Assembly: GCA_948517135.1 (NCBI GenBank)
Contig: CAORJJ010000031.1
Location: 1 to 21,031, forward strand
Source of the DNA: an uncultured Clostridia bacterium
GTDB taxonomy: Bacteria > Bacillota > Clostridia > TANB77 > CAG-508
Length of the DNA: 21,031 nucleotides
Direction: 5' to 3'
Shown piece after piece: positions 1-5,356 of this stretch (its first letter is position 1; each line of letters starts with the position of its first letter). The translations under genes and the position numbers were made by a program. The notes under the pieces are model-generated. The model was not told where the DNA came from, searched no databases, and saw only the letters and a list, made by a program, of their open reading frames with translations.

Positions 1-274
1 CTTAAATAATGGAGATATTCCAATAAAAGGTGAAAAAATAGAATTTTATAATTCTATTAATCCAAATGATAATGATCAATTTTATGAATTAAATTTAGAA
101 ATGTTAGAAAATTTGAATCTTAATTATGGAAATAGAGAGCTAGGTGATGATGATTTTTATATAATAAATGAACAAAGCCATACAATTTATTATAAAAAAG
201 GCGTTTTATATAATGAATATCATTATACAAGAAACTTAAAATATGAGAAAGTAAAGTTTAGGAACACTTATTAA
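1..274 (+). CDS. C-terminal end of an unidentified protein (5' truncated by window edge)
   Basis: An open frame runs from base 2 to a TAA at 272-274, giving about 90 residues with no start inside the window. The peptide is rich in Asn, Tyr, Asp and Glu (for example YNSINPNDNDQFYELNLEML and DFYIINEQSHTIYYKKGV). The pattern of an Asp/Tyr-rich stretch followed by a beta-type 'YIIN...HTIYYKKGV' segment is reminiscent of the C-terminal part of some clostridial pseudopilin-like proteins, but this is a weak impression. The amino end that would show a prepilin signal is missing. No terminator is obvious between its stop and the rpsF promoter at 302. Confidence 0.6.
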   Translation, partial: LNNGDIPIKGEKIEFYNSINPNDNDQFYELNLEMLENLNLNYGNRELGDDDFYIINEQSHTIYYKKGVLYNEYHYTRNLKYEKVKFRNTY

Positions 275-301
275 ATTTCAAAAAATAAAAACTTAAAATA
301 C

Positions 302-330
302 TTGTCAAATAAGGAAATATGTGTTAAAAT
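302..330 (+). promoter_or_regulatory. Sigma-A promoter of the rpsF-ssb-rpsR operon
   Basis: TTGTCA at 302-307 and TAAAAT at 325-330 are separated by exactly 17 bp. A TGT directly before the -10 gives an extended -10 (TGn). The predicted start of transcription is near 336-338, leaving a leader of about 80 nt before rpsF. The L21 promoter at 12894-12922 has the same TGTTAAAAT core. Confidence 0.85.
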
Positions 331-335
331 AGTCA

Positions 336-399
336 AGTATGAAAATAGAGATACTCTATTTTCTCCTTACTCATATTAAAAATATGGGTTTTAATATCC
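336..399 (+). promoter_or_regulatory. Structured leader of rpsF, probable S6:S18-type autoregulatory element
   Basis: A perfect 10-bp stem (341-350 with 354-363, loop ATA) is extended below by AGTA/TACT (336-339 with 368-371). The extension leaves an asymmetric pyrimidine bulge at 364-367. Downstream, 372-377 can pair with 381-386, or 373-381 can pair with 389-397, but not both. S6:S18-binding leaders in front of rpsF are known to carry a stem with an asymmetric C-containing bulge, so the position and shape fit. The exact consensus was not checked. The Shine-Dalgarno sequence follows at 401-410. Confidence 0.5.
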
Positions 400-418
400 A
401 AAAGGAGGTGAAAAGATA

Positions 419-706
419 ATGAATAGATACGAAACAGTATTCATTATTAATCCAAATGTTGAAGATGCAGGAGTTAAAGAATTAATTCAAAAATTCTCAG
501 ACATTATTAATAGTGATGGAAAAGTTGAGTCAGTTGAAGAGTTAGGAAAGAAAAAATTAGCTTATGAAATCAAAAAAAATTCAGATGGAAATTATGTATT
601 AATTAACTTTGAAGCTGCACCAGGTTTAATAAAAGAACTTGAAAGAGTATACAGAATTACAGACGAAGTTATTAAATTCATCGTTGTAAGAAAAGACGAA
701 GAATAA
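419..706 (+). CDS. rpsF: 30S ribosomal protein S6
   Basis: This 95-residue protein matches bacterial S6 end to end: it opens MNRYETVFIINPN, has the central '...VESVEELGKKKLAYEIKKNSDGNYVLINFEA' stretch and ends 'YRITDEVIKFIVVRKDE'. S6 sits on the platform of the small subunit and binds 16S rRNA as a heterodimer with S18, which is encoded two genes downstream. The start is fixed by AAAGGAGGTG at 401-410, 8 nt before the ATG. It is first in an operon with ssb and rpsR, the usual bacterial order, and is probably regulated through the leader just upstream. Confidence 0.97.
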   Translation: MNRYETVFIINPNVEDAGVKELIQKFSDIINSDGKVESVEELGKKKLAYEIKKNSDGNYVLINFEAAPGLIKELERVYRITDEVIKFIVVRKDEE

Positions 707-726
707 TAAGAAAGGCGGAATCGCAC

Positions 727-1149
727 ATGAACAAAGTAATTTTAATGGGAAGATTAACAAGAGACCCAGAAGTAAGATATACTCAAACAAATAATACTTT
801 AGTTGCTTCATTTAGTTTAGCAGTTAATAGAAGATTTGCTAGACAAGGTGAAGAAAGACAAGCAGATTTTATTAATATTGTTGCTTGGAATAAAACTGGA
901 GAATTTTGTAGCAAATACTTTAAAAAAGGTCAACAAGTTTCTATAATTGGAAGAATCCAAACAAGAACTTGGGATGATGAACAAGGTCAAAAACATTATG
1001 TTACAGAAGTAATTGCTGAGGAAGCATATTTTGCAGATAGTAAAAGAGATGGAGAAGCATCAGGAGGATTTGAAAATACATTTGGAGAATCAGTTGCACA
1101 AAATGCTGAATTCCAAGTTACATCTTCTGATGATGATTTACCATTCTAA
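727..1149 (+). CDS. ssb: Single-stranded DNA-binding protein
   Basis: This 140-residue protein has the SSB OB-fold at about residues 1-105 (MNKVILMGRLTRDPEVRYTQ, SFSLAVNR, FINIVAWNKTGEFCSKYFKKG, GRIQTRTW). A short flexible linker leads to the acidic DDDLPF tip that recruits replication and repair partners. It coats ssDNA as a tetramer during replication, recombination and repair. It lies 20 bp after rpsF, is preceded by the Shine-Dalgarno-like AGAAAGG, and is followed by rpsR 40 bp later. The linker is short for the family, but the protein is complete. Confidence 0.97.
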   Translation: MNKVILMGRLTRDPEVRYTQTNNTLVASFSLAVNRRFARQGEERQADFINIVAWNKTGEFCSKYFKKGQQVSIIGRIQTRTWDDEQGQKHYVTEVIAEEAYFADSKRDGEASGGFENTFGESVAQNAEFQVTSSDDDLPF

Positions 1150-1189
1150 TTTAATTAATATATAAAGTTAGAAGATTGGAGGATTTAAA

Positions 1190-1471
1190 ATGGCTGATAA
1201 AAAACAAAATAGAAGAAACAATAGAAATAATCAAGATGATGATTTCAATCCAAAGTTTAGAAAAATCAGAAAAAAAGTTTGTGCTTTATGTAATGATAAA
1301 AACTTTGAATTAGATTATAAAAATGCTGATCAATTAAGAAAATTTATCAACGAAAAAGGTAAAATATTACCAAGAAGAGCAACAGGTGCTTGTGCTAAAC
1401 ATCAAAGAGAAATTACAACAACAGTAAAAAGAGCAAGACATATTGCTATAATACCATATGCTCAAGATTAA
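1190..1471 (+). CDS. rpsR: 30S ribosomal protein S18, cysteine-bearing (C+) form
   Basis: This 93-residue protein has the S18 core (FRKIRKKVCALC..., LRKFINEKGKILPRRATGACAKHQREITTTVKRARHIAIIPY) after a basic, Asn-rich N-terminal tail of about 20 residues. S18 partners S6 on the 30S platform. Cys31 and Cys34 form a CxxC pair, with Cys68 and His71 as a second CxxH pair. This is the arrangement expected of zinc-binding 'C+' S18 variants; many bacteria carry cysteine-free versions. The start follows a GGAGG at about 1177-1181. It is the last gene of the operon and is followed by a terminator. Confidence 0.96.
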   Translation: MADKKQNRRNNRNNQDDDFNPKFRKIRKKVCALCNDKNFELDYKNADQLRKFINEKGKILPRRATGACAKHQREITTTVKRARHIAIIPYAQD

Positions 1472-1494
1472 TTTGTGCATATAATAATGAAATT

Positions 1495-1534
1495 AAAAGA
1501 CATTATATGTTGTATACATATTAATGTCTTTTTT
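1495..1534 (+). terminator. Intrinsic terminator after rpsR
   Basis: An 11-bp perfect stem (1495-1505 with 1522-1532) is capped by a loop that itself can fold (TATGT/ACATA). The descending arm merges into a run of T. It separates the ribosomal operon from the accessory block that begins just after it. Confidence 0.85.
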
Positions 1535-1554
1535 GTTGTTTTCCTTTAAAATGC

Positions 1555-1595
1555 TTGCGTTGAACTACAAACTGTGATAAAATAGTTTACGTAAA
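1555..1595 (+). promoter_or_regulatory. Promoter of the pseudokinase/vWA/PurA-like operon with a palindrome at the start site
   Basis: TAAAAT at 1578-1583 is preceded by TGA (extended -10). The best -35 at the 17-bp distance is a poor TTGCGT (1555-1560). A better-looking TTGAAC at 1560-1565 is only 12 bp away. Immediately downstream, TTTACGTAAA at 1586-1595 is a perfect 10-bp palindrome that overlaps the predicted transcription start, where a repressor could sit. The Shine-Dalgarno AAAGGAG follows at 1638-1644. Confidence 0.55.
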
Positions 1596-1651
1596 ATTTT
1601 GACAAGTGGAATGTAATTAATTCTACTAAAAAACAAGAAAGGAGTTGTTGT

Positions 1652-2680
1652 ATGAAACGGAAATCTGAGCGCGAGATAATGTCGGCAACACGCCCAGAAG
1701 ATATATTCACAATGCAGTTAGATGTAATTGAGCAGGAAAAGAATGAATATATTGAGCGGTTTAAGCCAACAGAATATCGTGCAATCCAAAACTTCGTGGT
1801 AAGTAGGCAGATCATGTTGTTCTATGAAGAAGCTATATCAAGAATCAACAATGGATTGTCTTTGAATGAGTTTACTATTTGCGCCAAGAATGGAAGAGAA
1901 TACAAAATTCATTACAACAATAGTTTTCCGTTTAAACTTGGGCAGATGTATATTACAGGAAAATATGTGATTTATGTAATTGATGGAAAGTATCAGAAAT
2001 ATTACAGAAATTATATTACAAAGACCAATTCATATTTGAAACCTGATATGAAGATTTGGGAGTTTGCTCAGTACATGGTTCCAAATGTAGAAATTAATTT
2101 TGAAACAATAGAAGGAAATTTTTGCATTTTTATTAAGAAACCATGTGAGAAAATGTATTCCATAAGAGAAATTCTGGAATATTTTAATGGAAGTTTGAAA
2201 CCTGAGTATGTGGCTTCAATTTTAACGAGGCTTTACTATTTTGCTTGCTACATGAGTTTAGTGGAAACTACTCATAATGGTATAACAATCGATAACTTAT
2301 TTTTTGCACCTGGTAGAAGAACAGAAGATGGCGAATCCTATACAGTCGAAGATATGCGGATTCTTGGAGTGTATGGTGGATGGTTCTTTACAACGTACTT
2401 TAACGAAAAAATCCAGGCTGTTCCAAAAGAAGTTTATGAGATTTTGCCATTCCAATGCAAAGATAGAGGATATTCTTCTTTTGAAGTTGATGAGCTTTCT
2501 ATCAAAAAGGTAGCAAAAGAGTTACTTGGAAATCAAACAAACATTCCATTACCAATGCAGGAGTGGGTTAATAAAACCACAATTTCGAAAGATCCTAAAA
2601 CGGAATATCATGCTTGGGAAGAAGTAAGACGTAAGTCATTTGGTGGTCGTAGATTCGTCGATATGGATGTTTCTATATAA
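1652..2680 (+). CDS. Protein-kinase-like protein, predicted catalytically dead (pseudokinase)
   Basis: This 342-residue cytoplasmic protein has no signal peptide or membrane segment. From about residue 95 it follows the order of a protein-kinase fold. There is a beta-rich N-lobe-like part (95-165), a hinge-like 'FIKKPCEKMYSIREIL', and a helix leading to H208-N-G-I-T-I-D-N-L-F-F, which aligns with the HRDxKPxNIL catalytic loop. 'ILGVYGGWFF' (237-246) stands where the DFG motif belongs, and 'FEVDELSIKKVAKELLG' (277-293) resembles the DxYSLGxxLxELL helix. In this alignment the catalytic Asp is Gly210, the catalytic-loop Lys is Thr and the DFG Asp is Val; only the loop Asn (N215) remains. I therefore infer an allosteric or scaffolding role. 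It opens with CGG/CGC arginine codons, unlike the flanking core genes, and lies 29 bp before the vWA gene. The kinase assignment rests on motif order only. Confidence 0.6.
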   Translation: MKRKSEREIMSATRPEDIFTMQLDVIEQEKNEYIERFKPTEYRAIQNFVVSRQIMLFYEEAISRINNGLSLNEFTICAKNGREYKIHYNNSFPFKLGQMYITGKYVIYVIDGKYQKYYRNYITKTNSYLKPDMKIWEFAQYMVPNVEINFETIEGNFCIFIKKPCEKMYSIREILEYFNGSLKPEYVASILTRLYYFACYMSLVETTHNGITIDNLFFAPGRRTEDGESYTVEDMRILGVYGGWFFTTYFNEKIQAVPKEVYEILPFQCKDRGYSSFEVDELSIKKVAKELLGNQTNIPLPMQEWVNKTTISKDPKTEYHAWEEVRRKSFGGRRFVDMDVSI

Positions 2681-2709
2681 CAAAATTACATTTATAGGAG
2701 GTAAACAAG

Positions 2710-3738
2710 ATGGGTGGAAGAGCACCGAGCAGTAGCGAAATTGACAGTCATTACAGATCAAGGGATTATTATGGAGGCAGTTATTACAGCAGTGGAAGTG
2801 TCTATCGAAGTCATAGTAGCCTTCGCTCCAGCGAAGTCGAAATTCCTAAACGCCGGATAACTTCAGCAGAGCAGATTTTTAAAGCACTCTACATGATTGA
2901 TGAGTTTAATCCTGCTAAAATAAAACTTCCAAGAGAGGCATGTGATTCGGCACTTAGTCCGAAATCCAGAGGAATGATATTTGCAGAAGATGTAACAGGC
3001 TCTATGGGAATATTTTTGCTGAAGCTTATTCAGACACAGTACCCGAGGCTTTTTAAAGCGATTCTTAACAGGTATTCCTTTAATCCTCATATTATGTTTA
3101 TGGGGGTTGGAGATGTTGCAGCACATGACAATGCTCCGCTTCAGGTTACTCAGTTCGAGTCAGATTTGAGAATGCTGGAACAGCTTGAAAAAATTTGGCT
3201 TGAAAAAGGTGGTGGGAGAAATCCGTTTGAAAGCTATATTTTGCCATGGTATTTTGCAGGCAAGTACTGCAAGATGGACTGCTTTGATAAGCGTGGTGAG
3301 AAAGGATTCTTATTTACATTTGGTGATGAGGAACCTACTCCATATCTTACTGCTTATGAGCTGAAACAGGTTTTTGGAGATAGAAAAGATTTGGATACAA
3401 GAACTGTAACTGCGACAGATTGTCTTGAAATGGCATCTGAGAAGTTTCACTGCTATCATATCATTTTGCATGGAAGTAATTATCATTGCTGTGATATGGA
3501 TAAGTGGAATGAACTCTTGGGTGGACATGCATGCGATCTGAGTGATTATGATTGCTTGCCTGAACTGATTTGTGCAATTATTGATATGTACGAAGGCTGT
3601 TCCAAGACAGATGCTATTGAAAAGATCGAAGATTCGAATGCTCGTTATGTTGTAAGAAATGCTCTGATGAATCATGAACAATATGTTAAGGATGAAAGAG
3701 TTGTTTCTGGACAGCATGGTGAAATTGAGATTTTCTAA
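2710..3738 (+). CDS. von Willebrand factor A (vWA)-like domain protein with MIDAS motif
   Basis: This 342-residue protein begins with a Gly/Ser/Tyr/Arg-rich, probably disordered tail (1-50). The tail is followed by a vWA-type fold. 'GMIFAEDVTGSMG' (88-100) supplies the DxTxS form of the MIDAS metal site (D94, T96, S98). 'IMFMGVGDVAAHDNAP' is a central strand, 'EKGGGRNPFESY' is a loop where the third metal ligand normally sits, and 'GFLFTFGDEEP' (199-209) gives the late-strand Asp (D206). Such domains bind a partner or substrate through Mg2+/Mn2+ and often work with kinases or AAA+ proteins. The protein is likely cytoplasmic. The start follows TAGGAGG, 29 bp after the pseudokinase stop, so the two are co-transcribed. 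The C-terminal third has several Cys/His (CYH, YHCCDMDKW) without a clean zinc motif. Confidence 0.75.
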   Translation: MGGRAPSSSEIDSHYRSRDYYGGSYYSSGSVYRSHSSLRSSEVEIPKRRITSAEQIFKALYMIDEFNPAKIKLPREACDSALSPKSRGMIFAEDVTGSMGIFLLKLIQTQYPRLFKAILNRYSFNPHIMFMGVGDVAAHDNAPLQVTQFESDLRMLEQLEKIWLEKGGGRNPFESYILPWYFAGKYCKMDCFDKRGEKGFLFTFGDEEPTPYLTAYELKQVFGDRKDLDTRTVTATDCLEMASEKFHCYHIILHGSNYHCCDMDKWNELLGGHACDLSDYDCLPELICAIIDMYEGCSKTDAIEKIEDSNARYVVRNALMNHEQYVKDERVVSGQHGEIEIF

Positions 3739-3750
3739 ACAGCAACCTTG

Positions 3751-3780
3751 GGGGGAGCATACAATTATGCTCCTCCTTTT
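3751..3780 (+). terminator. Hairpin with short T-run between the vWA and PurA-like genes (possible partial terminator)
   Basis: An 11-bp stem (3751-3761 with 3766-3776, one G-T pair, loop CAAT) is followed by TTTT at 3777-3780. It lies in a 59-bp gap inside what otherwise looks like one operon. The T-run is short, so it may only lower expression of the downstream gene or define the mRNA end. No clear new promoter fits between it and the AAGGAG (3786-3791) of the next gene. Confidence 0.6.
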
Positions 3781-3797
3781 ATAAAAAGGAGACTACA

Positions 3798-5027
3798 ATG
3801 AGAAAAGCATATGCAGTAATAGGCTCAAATTGGGGAGATGAAGGAAAAGGAAATGTGACAGATATTTTGTGCAGTAAAGAACCATTAAAAACTATAAATG
3901 TTAGGATTAATGGTGGTGCTCAAGCGTCACATACAGTAGTAACTCAAGATGGAAAAAGACATGCATTTAGCCATTTTGGATCTGGTACTTTTGCTGGTGC
4001 TCCAACTTATTTAAGTAAGGAATTCATAGTTAATCTTTTTTCATTTGATATTGAACGGTGTAAAATAGCAGAAGAATTTGCTATAACACCAGTTGTATGT
4101 GTTAATCCTGAATGTAGAGTAACAACATTTTGGGATATGAATATAAATCAAATGATAGAGACTATGCGTGGAGAAAATCGCCATGGTAGTTGCGGTTTCG
4201 GAATTAATGAAACAGTTCATAGAAGTAAATATGATGACTATAAAATTACAGTTATGGATTTATTCTCAGAAAATGAGCTTCGAAAGAAATTAGAGCGAAT
4301 ACAAAGGGATTATGTTCCAATGAGGTTGAAAAATAAGTATAATCTGATATTGGATGAACTCCCTGAGAAGTTTGCAAAATCTTTTAAAGATTCAGAAACA
4401 ATCCCAATGACAATTGAAATGGCAAAAAGATTTATTGAAAATGTGAGTGTTATGGATGATTGCATTTTAAATAGATTTGACATTGCTGTTTTTGAGGGTG
4501 CACAAGGTTTGCTTTTGGATCAAGGATTCGAGAAATTTTGGCCTAATGTTACAACATCCAATACTGGTGTGAGGAACATGGTAGATATTTTGAAAAACAT
4601 CAAATTTGATGGTGAAGTAGAAGTCTATAATGTTTCAAGATGTTATGCTACACGTCATGGAAGAGGAAGATTTCCAACAGAGACTGATGGAAAGCCATAT
4701 AAAAATATAATTGATTTAACGAATATACCAAATGAATTTCAGGAGCATTTACGTTTTGGAATTCTTGACATGGATTTGCTTTTGGAAGCATTAAATGGTG
4801 ACTACAATAAAAATTCTGAATTGATTGCCAAAAGAAATATGGTGTTTACCTGTTTTGATCAACTTGATGATATGGTTTTTTATAAGTTTAATGGAAAAAA
4901 GATAACTGTTTCAAAACAAAACTTTCTTGAAGAAATAAAGAGAATTCTTTGTGAAAATACAGCCTATTTAGTAAGCGATATATATGTCACTCAAGGAGAG
5001 GCAAGAGATAAATTAATTAAGATATAA
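3798..5027 (+). CDS. Divergent adenylosuccinate-synthetase-like enzyme, not standard PurA
   Basis: This 409-residue protein is clearly a member of the PurA fold. It has GSNWGDEGKGN (9-19, P-loop-like with catalytic Asp14 and Lys17), GGAQASHT (39-46, His45 matching catalytic His41 of E. coli), VFEGAQGLLLD (231-241), NVTTSNT (250-256) and GRGRFPTE (288-295). Several substrate-defining elements differ. The IMP loop GTTGRG is GSCGFG (130-135). The Arg that grips IMP phosphate aligns with an acidic YDD stretch. The guanine motif TKLD is TCFD (351-354). The aspartate-binding loop TTGRRRRTGW is replaced by a shorter 'EFQEHLRFGIL' (313-323). In classical PurA this enzyme joins IMP and Asp using GTP. 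Here a GTP- or NTP-driven reaction on another nucleotide and acceptor is my inference. It is not obviously phage PurZ, because the catalytic Asp is kept. It sits in a foreign-looking operon, not with purine genes. Confidence 0.8.
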   Translation: MRKAYAVIGSNWGDEGKGNVTDILCSKEPLKTINVRINGGAQASHTVVTQDGKRHAFSHFGSGTFAGAPTYLSKEFIVNLFSFDIERCKIAEEFAITPVVCVNPECRVTTFWDMNINQMIETMRGENRHGSCGFGINETVHRSKYDDYKITVMDLFSENELRKKLERIQRDYVPMRLKNKYNLILDELPEKFAKSFKDSETIPMTIEMAKRFIENVSVMDDCILNRFDIAVFEGAQGLLLDQGFEKFWPNVTTSNTGVRNMVDILKNIKFDGEVEVYNVSRCYATRHGRGRFPTETDGKPYKNIIDLTNIPNEFQEHLRFGILDMDLLLEALNGDYNKNSELIAKRNMVFTCFDQLDDMVFYKFNGKKITVSKQNFLEEIKRILCENTAYLVSDIYVTQGEARDKLIKI

Positions 5028-5067
5028 AAAGCTCGCGGTTTGCAATTTGCAAACCACGAGCTTTTTT
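5026..5067. terminator. Bidirectional terminator between convergent operons
   Basis: A long stem, 5026-5035 with 5057-5066 and 5037-5043 with 5049-5055, has one C/A mismatch (5036/5056). Five A precede it and seven T follow it, so it works on both strands. It begins within the stop codon of the PurA-like gene and closes both the plus-strand set and the minus-strand set that ends at 5074. Confidence 0.93.
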
Positions 5068-5073
5068 TGTACA

Positions 5074-5352
5074 TTACTTGTTTTTGGAAGTTACAGTATA
5101 CGATACTCCAGCGCCAAGTGAAATTGTAGTATTCCCTTTGGAATTAATAGTAATCCCATCAGCTGTTTTATAGCTGATGGAGGTAATCCCTTTTTTTCCT
5201 ATATTGGCGTAGATTTTTGATGACTTTTTAACCAGTTTATTGCCACATTGAGTACAGAATTTAAAGTTTTCATCATAGGCGAGTCTGCAATTTTCACAAA
5301 AGCAAAATGCTTTCTCGCCAATCAGAATTTTCTTTCTGACATTTATGCCCAT
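5074..5352 (-). CDS. Small zinc-ribbon protein with DUF4236-like beta repeat tail
   Basis: This 92-residue protein has two CxxC knuckles (C19/C22 and C33/C36) in 'CFCENCRLAYDENFKFCTQCGNKL', forming one zinc ribbon. The tail (about 46-92) has alternating short strands ('YANIGKKGITSISYK', 'GITINSKGNTTISLGAGVSY'). This is close in style to DUF4236, where an N-G-K-x-G-[IV] strand and a final '[GT]xGxSY' are typical; that match is by eye. No membrane segment is present. Its GAGGAA Shine-Dalgarno lies inside the last codons of the upstream gene, whose stop is 4 nt away, so translation is probably coupled. Its function is unknown. Confidence 0.75.
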   Translation of the reverse strand: MGINVRKKILIGEKAFCFCENCRLAYDENFKFCTQCGNKLVKKSSKIYANIGKKGITSISYKTADGITINSKGNTTISLGAGVSYTVTSKNK

Positions 5353-5356
5353 GGAC

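Noticed and set aside
3798..5027. Calling the gene purA (or phage purZ)
   Set aside because: Substrate loops differ strongly from PurA, and the catalytic Asp that is changed in PurZ is kept; only a superfamily call is supported.
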